Origin: Bacteroides sp. | Lineage (GTDB): Bacteria; Bacteroidota; Bacteroidia; Bacteroidales; Bacteroidaceae | Direction of reading: 5' to 3' | Assembly: GCA_021202275.1 (NCBI GenBank) | Contig: JAJQDI010000022.1 | Span: 1 to 62,646, forward strand | DNA: 62,646 nt | Shown here: in pieces, positions 1 to 10,027 of the stretch | Position numbering within the stretch: the first letter of the stretch is position 1 | How the letters are laid out: each line of letters opens with the position of its first letter | Translations under genes and position numbers: made by a program | The notes under the pieces: generated by a model | What the model saw: only the letters and a program-made list of their open reading frames with translations | Told to the model about the DNA's origin: nothing | Databases searched by the model: none

Positions 1-3
1 TGC

Positions 4-37
4 GGCTCGTGGGCTCGTAGATGTGTATACTCGACAG
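4..37. other. Residual Nextera sequencing adapter at contig end
   Basis: These 34 bases align without gaps to the Illumina Nextera Read-2 transposase adapter with 5 mismatches. The last 19 bases (19-37) correspond to the Tn5 mosaic end with 3 mismatches. The match is at the very start of the window and is followed at once by fimbrillin-type coding sequence. This is best read as library sequence left on an assembly end, not genomic DNA. Confidence 0.85.
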
Positions 38-2613
38 CCCCTGCCTGCCACCGCCCACCACCTGACCCATACCCGGCCGCTGTCCTATGCCGGCACCCTT
101 GCCGATGCCACCGCAGCCCCCGATATCGTGATCCGCCGCGAGATCTTCACCTTCGAGCAGCCCCCCCCAGCGACGGGCTCGAAGAAAGCAAAGCACCCTT
201 TATCATCCTTGAGGGCGAATACGAAGGCACCGACTACCCCTCCTTCTACCGGATCGATTTCGTAGAACGGCAGCACGAAGACCCGACCGACCCCCTGCCC
301 GCCACCGACCACTTCCTGCCCCTGATACGCAACTATACCTATACCATCGTAGTCAGGGAAATACTCGGTCCCGGCTACCGCTCTTTAGAAGATGCCGCCA
401 CCTGCAAGCCCTTCAATACCGTGAGCGAACTCTTCCGCTTCGACGACAGCGACGCCGAGTCCGTACAGTTTGACGGCAAGTACTTCCTTTCCGTCAGCGA
501 CGAAACCATCCACTACGACAAAGAACAAAGCACTCAGACCTTCGTTGTAAAAACCGACAGCCCGCTGGGCTGGCAGATCGGCGACATAAGCTACAGCGGC
601 GGCGACGGCTCCGAAGACTGGCTCCACATGGACAAAGACCACGGCTCCCGCGGCAGCAACGGCGAAGTCAATATGACTGCCGACACCTACAACCCCACTG
701 TGCCCGATCCCACACCTCGCGAAGCCACCTTTACCGTCATCTCCGGCCGGATGGAGCACACTGTGCACGTCACCCAATCCCATCTGCAAGGCATCTCCCT
801 CGAGATAGTCGATGCCGATGGTGAGCCACTCACAGAGATCCGGTTCCGCAGCAACCCCCGCAACCCCGATCTGGTCCCCATAGAAGACCAGCAGGAAACC
901 TTCACCGTCAAATGGAGCGGTCCCAGCGGCTGCAAGATCAGAACAATCATGCTGGGCGACCGCATCTTTCCTTTTGAAACCTCCGAACACAACGCCATCT
1001 ATGAAGGGCGTACACTGGGCAATGGCGAGGAAGAATACACCTTCACCATCACTCCCACTGCCTTTACGCTGCCGGAGACCGACCCGGCGGAAGGCAACCC
1101 TTTCCTGCAGGAGGGTGCCACCGTTACCTTTGAGGTAACGAACGGAGAAGAAACCCTGACCAAAAGTATCTATATCCGTCACGAATGCATTTCTATTGTG
1201 GTGGAGAACCCCGAAACATACAGCTACATGGGACATGACAATACCCTTACCCTCTACTCCAACACCTCATGGGTACTGCATGAAGCGGTGTGCGAATTGC
1301 CAAACCTGTTCCTGATTCCCGGCACCAGTACCGACTTCACCACCCGGCAGGGCAACACCGGCGGATACAATACGAAAACCGGCGACAAACTCCCCTACAG
1401 CGTGCAAGCCGCCGCTTATGATAGTGGATTGGAGATATACGGCCTGACCCGGTCGGGACGTAAGATGTCACTCACCTTCCGTGATACCGAAGGAATCGCT
1501 CCCGACCAGACCCTCGAAATAGTAGCTGCCACTCCCGACCCCAACTGCTACTTAGTACCGGGCGGACAGACCGTGCATATACCCCTGCGCAAGTTATTCT
1601 GGGTATGGGAAAAAGAAGGGGAAAGAGCTACTCCGCTATCTCCCACCGGCAACCTGAACCCCGAAGCCGTAATCGCATGGCAAACCTCCACGGATCTGAT
1701 CGCGCAAACCACCTTCACCCATAACACGGGTGATTACCGCGATGCAACCCTCGCGGTCAGGACGGGAAATGTCCCGTATGGGAATGCCCTTATCGCCATC
1801 CGCAGTGGCGGTGAAACCCTCTGGAGTTTCCACATCTGGGTAACCGATTACAATCCCAACAGCGGGCCTGTATTTACCTATCCCGGGGGAGCTACTTTTA
1901 TGGATCGCAACATAGGCTCCAACGGTCACTATGATATAGACAATATAACTCCGGAATGTGTCGGAATGTATTACCAATGGGGGCGAAAAGATCCGTTTGC
2001 CGGACCCAAAGATTTGATATGGGACCATGAGATGCACGTCGACTCTACCTTACAATATCCTTTGTACAATGCCGGAGGTTCGCGGGTTTCCACGACCTAT
2101 CAGGACATAGCCTCGGGTACAGTGAAGAACCTGGGCAACAGCATCAACCATCCCAACTATTTTTACACCTGTAGATATGCAGGTACTATTATGGATGACT
2201 GGTATACCGCGCAAACAGAAATGAAATATCAGAACGACTACTTATGGAACGACAGGCAGAGCAGAAAAACTGTTTTCGACCCCTGCCCTGCCGGGTGGAG
2301 AGTACCCCATTATGAACCAATGATGCAGTTATACAACGAATTTACTGTGGCAAGCTACCGCTTTGTAAATGAATCCTACCCTACCTTCACCCTACCGACA
2401 GGAGAATCTATCGTATTTCCCAATGGAGGACATATAAATGATGGTAAATTATGGCAGGCTGGTAAATGGGAGGATGCCTATGCCAGTTTATGGAACAATA
2501 CGGCTACCGGTCTCCAGGCTTACTCCCAGGGATTTGGAAAGGAGATCCTTTCCGGTACAGGCCCCCGGAAACAGGGATATAACGTGCGCTGCGTCAAAGA
2601 TACCCATAAGTGA
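38..2613 (+). CDS. Fimbrillin-family surface protein, 5' truncated and frameshifted
   Basis: The start is lost at the contig end. From 38 to about 160 the coding frame is the one beginning at base 38; after a run of eight C (161-168) it continues one frame over and stays open to the TAA-like stop at 2611-2613 (TGA). One more C would join the two parts. The segment after the C run, reading FIILEGEYEGTDYPSFYRID and later LPLIRNYTYTIVVREILGPGY, has the pattern of Bacteroidales Mfa/FimA-type fimbrillin domains. The middle has repeated Ig/BACON-like beta-rich stretches. The C-terminus carries DPCPAGWRVP, a motif common at the end of Bacteroidetes surface lectin-like (FISUMP-type) domains. The expected role is a cell-surface or fimbria-associated adhesin-like protein. 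A longest ATG/GTG-style ORF would start at 421 (GTG), but similarity clearly extends upstream. The 5' part is GC- and C-rich compared with the rest of the window. Confidence 0.75.
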
Positions 2614-2997
2614 TATTGATGAACCAACAGAGATACAGATGGATATAGATTGCATAGGTTGTTTCGTCTTTTGAAGACAAGTTTCAGATGATGGGCAGGA
2701 GGGGCGCAGGGATGCGCGCCTTCTGTATGTCAGGGTATCTGGTATTCCATAGGCTGTCCGGCCATCAGACCCTGTTTTGTATATCGGTAATCACCATACA
2801 ATTCCATCGGATAGGAGTCGTATAATTTACGCGATGAAAAAAAACGATAGCGGCACGGTCCGTTTCAGGAATTATTTTTAGATAGATCTCCTGTTTTAGT
2901 CACTGAAATTCTTTTTTTAATTAAAAACAAACTAACTTTATTCCGACTAACATACACCATCTTTTATTTGTATACTAACCTTAATAAAAAGCCTGTT
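2614..2997. other. Intergenic region, fimbrial gene to XRE pair
   Basis: No credible ORF. The 3' half is AT-rich and probably holds the promoter of the XRE gene. A near match to the -7 box (TTTATTTG, one mismatch to TAnnTTTG) lies at 2963-2970, about 27 bases before the chosen start. I see no clear terminator for the surface-protein gene. Confidence 0.4.
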
Positions 2998-3981
2998 ATG
3001 GAATATAGGGACATATTAGAGTGCTTAAAGTCATCCCTTGCTCTCAGGTACGGTGACAAAAAGACCTATCAGAAAAAAGTAGCCGATGTGCTGGGCCTGA
3101 CCATTCCTACCATCCGACGGAGACTGACGGGTAAGAACCTTTTTACCCTGGAAGAGATCTCTGTGATCAGTGAAGAACTGAATATTCCGGTAGATGAGTT
3201 CTTCTATAGTTGCAGGCACAGTATGAAACAGCCGCTGGAATTTGTCCAATATGATTTTACCTTCTATGACTCCGCAAGTTATGAGATCTTTGATCAGACA
3301 GTCAAAATGTTCTCTTTTGCCGCCCAGTCCGACAATTCCAAACTTTATATTTCTACCAATACATTTCCGGATGTATTGAATCCGACTTTTGAGTGGCTGA
3401 CCCGTTTTGCGGGACTGCAATGGCTCTTTTTCACCAAAGGGTCCGGAGCGTTGAAACCCCTTTCGGAGATCCCCTTGACCCCACAGTTGCTACAACGGCT
3501 GGACAGGTATCTTCTGGCGGTACGTGCCATTAAGAAGTCGGTCTGTCTGGTAAGTACGAAAATAGTGGAAAATTACCTGACCGACATCAGGCAGTTTTAT
3601 ATCTTGGGGTATTTAAATAAAGAGGAAGTCCTGCATCTGATATCGGATATAGAAGGGGCTCTGAAGTTATTTGACAAGGTATGCACCGACGGATGTCTGG
3701 AAAATGGAAAAGAGATGGAGATCTATTGTACCGATTCGTTCTTTTCCAGCGATATGTCTATTGTGGAGAGCGATCGTCTGAGTTTCGGAATGCTTCGCCC
3801 TAACTCCTTTAATCCGGTCCTTACGAAAAGCAAGGATGTATGCCAGACCATGACCCGGTGGTTTAAAATGTGGAAACGCCCCTCTACACTCATCAGTCAG
3901 AGTGGCACACACATCAGGCGGCAGTTCATGGAAACGCAATACCAGGCGCTTGATGCGTGTAAGGAGTACTTTGGAATATAA
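2998..3981 (+). CDS. XRE-type HTH regulator, paralog 1
   Basis: 327 aa. Residues about 20-66 form a Cro/C1-type helix-turn-helix (VADVLGLTIPTIRRRLTG, then LEEISVISEELNIPVDEFF). Residues about 75-327 form a single larger domain I do not recognise, with no membrane segment. The start at 2998 (MEYRDILECL) is chosen over a TTG at 2968 because it aligns with the start of the neighbouring paralog (MDYKLLVSRL). It is probably a DNA-binding regulator with a C-terminal sensor or oligomerisation domain. The gene lies 384 bases after the fimbrial surface gene and 35 bases before its paralog, so the two likely form one transcript. Control of the adjacent surface genes is an inference only. Confidence 0.7.
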   Translation: MEYRDILECLKSSLALRYGDKKTYQKKVADVLGLTIPTIRRRLTGKNLFTLEEISVISEELNIPVDEFFYSCRHSMKQPLEFVQYDFTFYDSASYEIFDQTVKMFSFAAQSDNSKLYISTNTFPDVLNPTFEWLTRFAGLQWLFFTKGSGALKPLSEIPLTPQLLQRLDRYLLAVRAIKKSVCLVSTKIVENYLTDIRQFYILGYLNKEEVLHLISDIEGALKLFDKVCTDGCLENGKEMEIYCTDSFFSSDMSIVESDRLSFGMLRPNSFNPVLTKSKDVCQTMTRWFKMWKRPSTLISQSGTHIRRQFMETQYQALDACKEYFGI

Positions 3982-4016
3982 ATGCTGATCTTACGGATCT
4001 TTAAATCGCGGGAGTT

Positions 4017-5003
4017 ATGGATTATAAGTTACTGGTGAGCAGACTCAAAGATAAGCTGCGGGAAAAATATCCCGGTGAAAAGAACCATGCCCGGTTGCTG
4101 TCGGACATATTAGGCATACGGGAAAATTCCGTGTACCGGAAATTAAACGGCGACAGACAGTTTTCGCTGGAAGATCTGGCTACCCTTTGTCGTACCCTCT
4201 CTGTTTCCATAGAGAGTTTACTCGGAGAGAAGTCCAATGTATACAGCCATCCGATGGAGCTTGTGCTGACAAAGAATATGCCTGCCGAACAACGAAGGAT
4301 ATATATGGAAGAGACCACTCGTGCTATCTTTGAGCAGGCAGCCCGGGCAGGGTATTCGAAGTTTATGGGAGTCTGTAAGAACATTCCTCTCATCAGTTAT
4401 TGTCACTTTGGCTGGCTCATGAAGTTTGCCCGGATCAAATGGTGCTATTTCAATAACTGTCTCGGAGAGATCGTTCCCCTGGCTGAGATGGATTGTCCCG
4501 ACGCGTATGTACGCATAAAAGATATATATATGAAAACGTTTGCTTCGTTCAGGAAACTGGTTTTTATTGTGGATGGAGACATGATACGGAATTGTATCGT
4601 AGATATAGGCTTTTTCAGGAAGATCGGTTACCTCACGGCAAACGATGTACACCTGTTGCTGGATGATCTGCAGAGGTTGCTGATGACGATAGAGGAAATC
4701 TGCCGGGAAGGATATACACAAAATCCGGAACAGGAGATCGCTGTTTTTTATTCGGATATTTCCCTGTACAACGATATATACCTCGTAGAGAGCACTACGG
4801 TGAACCAGGGTATTTTCTTTGCACAAGGTTTTATTCCGATCCTGCACAAAGATGTGCATACATTTAAGGTACTCCGGGAGTGGGTGAATTCCTGTGTACG
4901 CTCTTCCAACCCGATCTGTGGAGTAGCGGACCTGGACCGGAAAGCCTTTTTCGAGAAGCAGTACCGCCTGGTAGAGGAAGGCCGGAGGAGTCTGTCTCCT
5001 TAA
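4017..5003 (+). CDS. XRE-type HTH regulator, paralog 2
   Basis: 328 aa, the same architecture and almost the same length as the gene just upstream: N-terminal HTH at about residues 20-66 (LSDILGIRENSVYRKLNG, then SLEDLATLCRTLSVSIESLL) and a C-terminal domain of about 250 residues. The two proteins are clearly related but diverged. Both share a late IYLVES / MSIVES element and a similar tail (FFEKQYRLVEE against FMETQYQALDA). The spacing of 35 bases suggests a tandem duplication transcribed together. The function of the C-terminal domain is unknown to me. A strong hairpin lies downstream at 5189-5221. Confidence 0.7.
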   Translation: MDYKLLVSRLKDKLREKYPGEKNHARLLSDILGIRENSVYRKLNGDRQFSLEDLATLCRTLSVSIESLLGEKSNVYSHPMELVLTKNMPAEQRRIYMEETTRAIFEQAARAGYSKFMGVCKNIPLISYCHFGWLMKFARIKWCYFNNCLGEIVPLAEMDCPDAYVRIKDIYMKTFASFRKLVFIVDGDMIRNCIVDIGFFRKIGYLTANDVHLLLDDLQRLLMTIEEICREGYTQNPEQEIAVFYSDISLYNDIYLVESTTVNQGIFFAQGFIPILHKDVHTFKVLREWVNSCVRSSNPICGVADLDRKAFFEKQYRLVEEGRRSLSP

Positions 5004-5188
5004 AGAGTTCCGTTCTGCCGCACAGGCACATGCAAACGAGAACATGGATCAGACCAAACAGTGAAGCATTCTTTATAGATACCCAAGGGAACCGGATCAA
5101 ACAATTGCGAAAACTACCTGCGGATAACAGGTGATCTCCTTTGGATAAAAGTTCCACGAGCCGGAATATCGGACAGCGTCCTATATGT

Positions 5189-5221
5189 ATTCTTCCGGCA
5201 GAGTGGCTCTGCCGGAAGAAT
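5189..5221. terminator. Strong hairpin between convergent genes
   Basis: Perfect 15-bp stem (5189-5203 with 5207-5221) and a 3-base loop, placed between the 3' ends of the second XRE gene and the methyltransferase gene. There is no long T run on either side, so it may act as a transcript 3'-end stabiliser as much as an intrinsic terminator. Confidence 0.6.
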
Positions 5222-5237
5222 ATTTCGGATTGACCGC

Positions 5238-6017
5238 TTATTTATCTATCTTTTTTCCGATATAAAACACATAGCCATAGAAATCCTTATAGGTGCTGTA
5301 CATCGCTGCTTCGTGACGTTGAGCGGCAACAAACTCCTCTACCCCTTTATGGCCGGGGTATCTGACAAGCAACTGTTGCTGCGCTGCCACTCCCGGAACA
5401 AAATAATGTGCTGTCCAGCAGTTTTCGGGCAGCGCGAAGGTAGCTACAGGGATATATCCCGCTTTCTGCATCTGAGCCACATTGGCAGCAATGGTATCTA
5501 TCGCCGGATAATGCAGCATCCAGAAATCATGGATCTCTGCCGGACGTTGGTCCGTGAACCACGTTGCCTCCGTCACAGCCACACACCCGCCTGGTTTCAG
5601 ATACTCCCGCCATTCGGTCAGGCCACGTTCAAAACCTATGTTATAGATCGCACCTTCCGACCAGATAAGATCCAGCGAACCTTTTTCGAAAGGCAGGTTG
5701 TCCATCGAACCGACGATGCCTTTTACTCTGTCCTGCAACCCCAACTGTGCTGCATTGCGATTGAATATATGGATGAAGTCGGAAGAGAGTTCCAGTCCGG
5801 TGATATGCCCGGGAACATGCCCGCCCAGGATCATGGTCTGTCCGCCTGTTCCGCAACCAAGGTCGGCAATGCGTGATCCATCGGTCAGGTTGTCTATAAA
5901 ACTCAGTGCGTTGAGGGTTGCCTCGGGACTTCCGGGTCCTTGCCTTTCCAGACTGGCAAAGTATTCGTAGATCAGGCTGAAGTCGAAATCGTAGATCGTT
6001 TTATTTTCGTTACTCAT
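5238..6017 (-). CDS. Class I SAM-dependent methyltransferase
   Basis: 259 aa. Motif I (ADLGCGTGGQ, residues 51-60) is the SAM-binding loop of a Rossmann-fold methyltransferase, followed by the acidic ribose-binding end of strand 2 (GLELSS, residues 74-79) and a motif-IV-like LDLIWSEGA (about 115-123). The substrate cannot be read from sequence; proteins of this type in Bacteroidetes act on small molecules. The gene is convergent with the XRE pair and stands alone. Start ATG at 6015-6017 follows an AT-rich leader. Confidence 0.8.
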   Translation of the reverse strand: MSNENKTIYDFDFSLIYEYFASLERQGPGSPEATLNALSFIDNLTDGSRIADLGCGTGGQTMILGGHVPGHITGLELSSDFIHIFNRNAAQLGLQDRVKGIVGSMDNLPFEKGSLDLIWSEGAIYNIGFERGLTEWREYLKPGGCVAVTEATWFTDQRPAEIHDFWMLHYPAIDTIAANVAQMQKAGYIPVATFALPENCWTAHYFVPGVAAQQQLLVRYPGHKGVEEFVAAQRHEAAMYSTYKDFYGYVFYIGKKIDK

Positions 6018-6433
6018 TTTTGTTTAAATGGAATGTGAGAAACAGAAAGTGTGGAATAAGGGGGTCCCTCATTCTTACTTTCCTGTATGAATATATATAT
6101 GAAAATATCCCGGACAAGAATATGCCTGGGTATAAATAAAGGGATAACTCCCGCAGTAATGCCGGAAGTTATTTACTTCACAATCTCCTTCTTCGATGTA
6201 AACATAGGCCGCAAAGATAGTATATTTCTGATCCATATCACGCATCCGTCCCTGTTTTTTTATTTTTCAGCGTCCCAACGGACGGAAGTAAGACTTCTTC
6301 CGGTTCCATCATACGGTGTAGCTGACCTCTATACACCGGCCATACTTCTACATTCCTTTTCCGGGCCTTCTTTCTGAAAAGGCAAGCGGTCTGAAAGATA
6401 TATGCTCCATCCGGTTCGCCGGAATTTCAGTAA

Positions 6434-6637
6434 CTATAGGACTTTCGTATCCCTGTCCCTTCGCATAGGTACAAAACGGAGCCCATCCTTAACAACAGCT
6501 TTACCCACTGCTTTGAATCCCAGCTTTTCGTATATTGCCTCAGCATAGATCGAAGAATGAACTGTAATCGTTTCCGGATGATGATCTTTGAAGCACCCGG
6601 ATCCATTCAAGAGATCAGGACATACTACGGAAACGAA
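6434..6637 (-). pseudogene. GNAT acetyltransferase remnant
   Basis: The minus strand from 6637 to the TAG at 6434-6436 reads about 67 codons that match the C-terminal half of a GNAT N-acetyltransferase. It contains ITVHSSIYAEAIYEKLGF followed by VVKDGLRFVPMRRD, which is the usual acetyl-CoA-side strand and helix (NSSPYA-IY-KLGF) and final strand of this family. It is closed upstream by an in-frame TGA (6638-6640), and no N-terminal half is visible. It is therefore a decayed fragment. Confidence 0.65.
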
Positions 6638-6639
6638 TC

Positions 6640-6764
6640 ATGTTCTGGTTTCCTATGCCTTTCATCCCTATATAACACCATCCGGTATTCAACTTTATAC
6701 AGAGCATATTTGTTTTACATTCAGTATAAATAAAAATATCATTACTTTTTAAAATAGGATACAC
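6640..6764. other. Leader region of the ferritin-like gene
   Basis: AT-rich sequence after the GNAT remnant. The rest of the 6018-6764 gap (6018-6433) has only short unsupported ORFs on both strands. I see no exact TAnnTTTG box here. Confidence 0.3.
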
Positions 6765-7364
6765 ATGAAACATTCAGAAGAAATGCACGCACTGATCAAA
6801 AAACGGGGTACAAATCAGTTAGACGACCTCACCCTGGGGTTTGTCAATGCGATGAAGTACAGTAGTCCGGATATCCTTTATCCTGATTTTGGCGATGTGA
6901 AACCCGGTGAAGGAGTAGAAGCGGAATGGTTTTACGACGTGTACAGAGGTACAAATAATTTTTCGGAACTGACAGCTATCCATCAGTATATCTCGCAGGA
7001 AGCACTGTTTGACGATGTAGGTGAGCTAATGATGGGCATCGCACTGGTAGAGATGAAGCACATGGACAAACTGGGTGATTTTATATTGGCACTCAAAGGA
7101 AATGTGACCCAAGAATACGATACCAAATATGTATCTTACGGGAACAGTGCGCGTGAAGCCGTGCAGTTAGGTATTGAATCGGAAACCGCTACAATTGCCG
7201 AATACAATAAGATACTGAACAAGGTAAAGTCACTTCCTGAGAACCCAACAACCGTTATCAGCTTCCAGCTTTTGTCCAAGTTAATAGCAGACGAAACGCA
7301 TCACATATCCCTCTTCCGGGAATGGCTGAAAGAACATCCTGAACCGAAGAAAGAGAAGCAATAA
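6765..7364 (+). CDS. Ferritin-like diiron-type protein
   Basis: 199 aa, no signal peptide. A four-helix ferritin-like fold is indicated by helices carrying the pattern of diiron ligands: E68, E96-x-x-H99 (EMKH), E138/E140 and E177-x-x-H180 (ETHH). This is the pair of ExxH motifs seen in rubrerythrins and manganese-catalase-like proteins. No rubredoxin-type CxxC is present, so it is not a classical rubrerythrin. The likely role is peroxide or iron/manganese handling in an anaerobe. It stands alone, 448 bases ahead of the nitroreductase. Confidence 0.7.
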   Translation: MKHSEEMHALIKKRGTNQLDDLTLGFVNAMKYSSPDILYPDFGDVKPGEGVEAEWFYDVYRGTNNFSELTAIHQYISQEALFDDVGELMMGIALVEMKHMDKLGDFILALKGNVTQEYDTKYVSYGNSAREAVQLGIESETATIAEYNKILNKVKSLPENPTTVISFQLLSKLIADETHHISLFREWLKEHPEPKKEKQ

Positions 7365-7812
7365 GGGAAATGCCCCTATACATGCGGAGAGGCACTTTAC
7401 CCACAGAACACAGGGGCAGCAAACCGCCATACAGAGAGCATACGAACAGAATTGCTTGCAGAGCAGATCTTACACAGACAGAGTTTGGTTGACACAGAGT
7501 AGCGCTACAGACCAGAGAATAATCCGTACCGCCGGCAATGGGGTGGTGATAGGAACACGTACGGCCCAATCCTCCGGTCTGTTCCCTACGGAGCAGTGAG
7601 TAAAAAAACAATTCTTTCTTCCAGAATCGTATAGAGTAGGATATAAGGTTCTCCTCAGACCTGACCCCACTTTCGTTGTAAGGCTCAATTATTTTTGTTT
7701 GGAAGTCGGTTTTGCCGTTTTAACCGATAGGGAGTAGTACCCTTTCCACATATTTATTAATTTTGCCGGACAACCGGAAAAACGTCTCACTCATTGATAG
7801 ATGCAAATAGAT
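7365..7812. other. Intergenic region before the nitroreductase
   Basis: No supported gene. Short ORFs on the minus strand lack recognisable features. A -7 promoter box lies near the 3' end. Confidence 0.35.
7758..7765 (+). promoter_or_regulatory. -7 box TAATTTTG of the nitroreductase gene
   Basis: Exact match to the Bacteroides -7 consensus TAnnTTTG, 47 bases before the chosen start at 7813. I do not see a convincing -33 TTG at the usual distance. Confidence 0.45.
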
Positions 7813-8442
7813 ATGGACAAGAAAATGAACATTCTCCTGTGGGTACTGGGTTTTATAAGTGTAATGGCAGTAAGTGCCTGTACGGAAACCAGCAAACAGC
7901 AACCTCCAATCCCCCAAACAAACGAAAATATGGAATTTCTGGAATTAGTGAAAACCCGCCGGTCAATCCGGAACTACCTGCCACAGGAAGTGGAACAGGA
8001 GAAACTGGATTATATCATGGAAAGTGTGCGGCTGGCCCCTTCGGCTGCCAATATCCAGCCCTGGTATTTTTACATCATAAAAAGTGAAGAAGCCAAAAAA
8101 GCCATTACGGAATCCTATCCTGCCAAATGGATGGCTACGGCTCCGATGTATATCGTGGCCTGCGGCAACAGTGAGGTCTCGTGGAAAAGGAATGCATACG
8201 ATGGAAAGGATTATGTGGATGTAGATGTCGCTATTGCCTTCGAGCACCTGTGCCTGGCAGCGGCAGAACAGGGTCTGGGTACATGTTGGATCGGACATTT
8301 CGACCCTGAAAAAATCACTGCTCTCCTGAACATTCCTTCCCATCTTACTCCGGTTGCCATCACTCCCCTGGGATATCCGCATCCCGAACAGGGACAAAGA
8401 ACCCCCAGAAAGAAAATGGATGAGATCATGGAAGTACGTTGA
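7813..8442 (+). CDS. Nitroreductase-family lipoprotein
   Basis: 209 aa from the ATG at 7813 (other in-frame ATGs at 7801 and 7825). Residues 1-22 are a lipoprotein signal with Cys at 23 (AVSAC). The remainder is a nitroreductase fold: RRSIRNY at about 49-55 contacts the FMN phosphate, PSAANIQPW at 76-84 is the typical FMN/substrate loop, and GLGTCWIG lies in the second half. It should be an FMN-dependent NAD(P)H oxidoreductase held at a membrane, unlike most nitroreductases, which are cytoplasmic. How it would receive electrons outside the cytoplasm is not evident. Confidence 0.8.
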   Translation: MDKKMNILLWVLGFISVMAVSACTETSKQQPPIPQTNENMEFLELVKTRRSIRNYLPQEVEQEKLDYIMESVRLAPSAANIQPWYFYIIKSEEAKKAITESYPAKWMATAPMYIVACGNSEVSWKRNAYDGKDYVDVDVAIAFEHLCLAAAEQGLGTCWIGHFDPEKITALLNIPSHLTPVAITPLGYPHPEQGQRTPRKKMDEIMEVR

Positions 8443-8608
8443 AACATAATCTTCTAAATCGCCTCTGCCGGTTTCCGTTCCTGTAAGTTAACAACGAAAA
8501 CCGGCTTTGTATGCATCCATCATCCCTTTTCTGTCTATCATCGTGCAGATCACACCCGGGCACAGGAAGCGTTGCCTACTCTTTCGACATACAGGAACAG
8601 ATAAAGCA

Positions 8609-10010
8609 ATGATACAGGCAAAGAAAACCATTCCTTCTACTCCTATGATACAGTCCACAACCACCCCACAAAGACACCTGATCCTCGACGCACTCCGGGG
8701 CATGGCATTGCTCGGCATCTGCCTGGCCAACTATCCCGAATTTTCACTGTACACCTTTCTGGATAGCAGCGTCACAGCCGCCATGCCCACCGCCCCCGTG
8801 GATACTGTCGTGAAATACCTGCAATACATCTTTATAGACGGAAAATTCTATACCCTCTTCTCTATCCTGTTTGGCATCGGCTTTTCCCTGATGCTGACCA
8901 ACGCCCGGGAGAAAGGGATCAACGGGTTGCGTATTTTTTACCGCCGGATGGCAGTCCTCCTATTGATCGGGCTGATCCATCTGGTGTTTCTCTGGGCAGG
9001 CGATATACTCATCCTCTACGCCTTCGTCGGCTTCTTCCTGCCGCTGTTCAGAAAGCTATCCGACAAAAAAACTCCTCCTTTCCGCGGCTCTGCTGCTCCT
9101 GCTGCCCGTAGGGATAGACACTATCGTCATGTATACCGGTTGGGATCCGGCTGCCCCCGCTATCTGCGCCACCCATTATTTCCATACACGGGTAGGCATC
9201 AACGAAGAAAATTTTCCTGTATGGCTGGTGCAACACGACAGCTATATGGATGTAGTCCGTTTTAACCTCGGCGGCTCCTTCATCCGCATGCAGGAGTTTA
9301 TCGAAGGCAACCGGGCATTCAAAGTTTTGGCCCTCTTCCTGTTGGGATTCTATATCGGAAGAAAACGGCTCTACGCGCATCTGGATGCCTGCCAACCTCT
9401 CCTGCGGAAAGTAGCCACTTACGGTTTTCTCATCGGTCTACCCACCTCCCTGCTCTACGCATGGAGTGCCATGAACGCGCATCCGCTGGGGTTGGGCATA
9501 CATTCCCTTTTTTATACCGTGAGTGTAGTACCTCTGAGCCTCGCCTATACCACCGCCATCTGCCTGGTGTATCTGAAAAACAAAGAAAAAAGGATCTTTA
9601 CCCTTTTCGCCGCTCCCGGCAGAATGGCACTTACCAATTACATCCTGCAATCCGTCTTCGGTATGATCATCTTCTACGGCATCGGCTTCGGTCTGGGCGC
9701 GAAAACCGGACTTATCTACGTAGAACTGATCGCCACCGCCGTATTTGGGTTTCAGATCCTATACAGCTACCTGTGGCTCCGACGCAACCGCTTCGGCCCG
9801 CTGGAATGGGGATGGCGCATGCTCACTTATGGCCAGTGGCTGAAGCTGACCCAAACTCAGGTTCCCTGTGCCATCCCTACCTGCCGGGAACACGGAAAGC
9901 CCGGCTTATCCCCGGACACGGTGCACACCAGCACGGCGGAGTCAGAGAAAGCCCTGCCACGAAACAGGCACAGGAACCAGGAAGAAAGATACCATTCATC
10001 CCATACATAA
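8609..10010 (+). pseudogene. DUF418 membrane protein with A7 frameshift
   Basis: The N-terminal part (ATG 8609) reads LDALRGMALLGICLANYPEF, the hallmark start of DUF418 inner-membrane proteins, and then several membrane helices. At 9065-9071 there is a run of seven A. The upstream frame then runs into low-quality sequence and stops near 9265. If one A is removed, the protein continues as KKLLLSAALLLLLPVGIDTI into the frame ending at 10010, which holds the remaining helices and the usual FGPLEWGWRMLTYGQW near the C-terminus. About 50 further residues after this motif are atypical for the family. The gene is therefore disrupted, slippage-corrected or mis-sequenced at one homopolymer. Confidence 0.75.
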
Positions 10011-10027
10011 CAGAACCAACAATAAAA

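Noticed and set aside
385..1236. 283-codon minus-strand ORF
   Set aside because: It is antisense to clear fimbrillin-type coding sequence and has no domain of its own; it reflects the high GC of that gene.
9065..9071. Programmed -1 ribosomal frameshift in the DUF418 gene
   Set aside because: The required shift is +1 (or loss of one A), so an A-AAA-AAC-type -1 slip would give the wrong frame.
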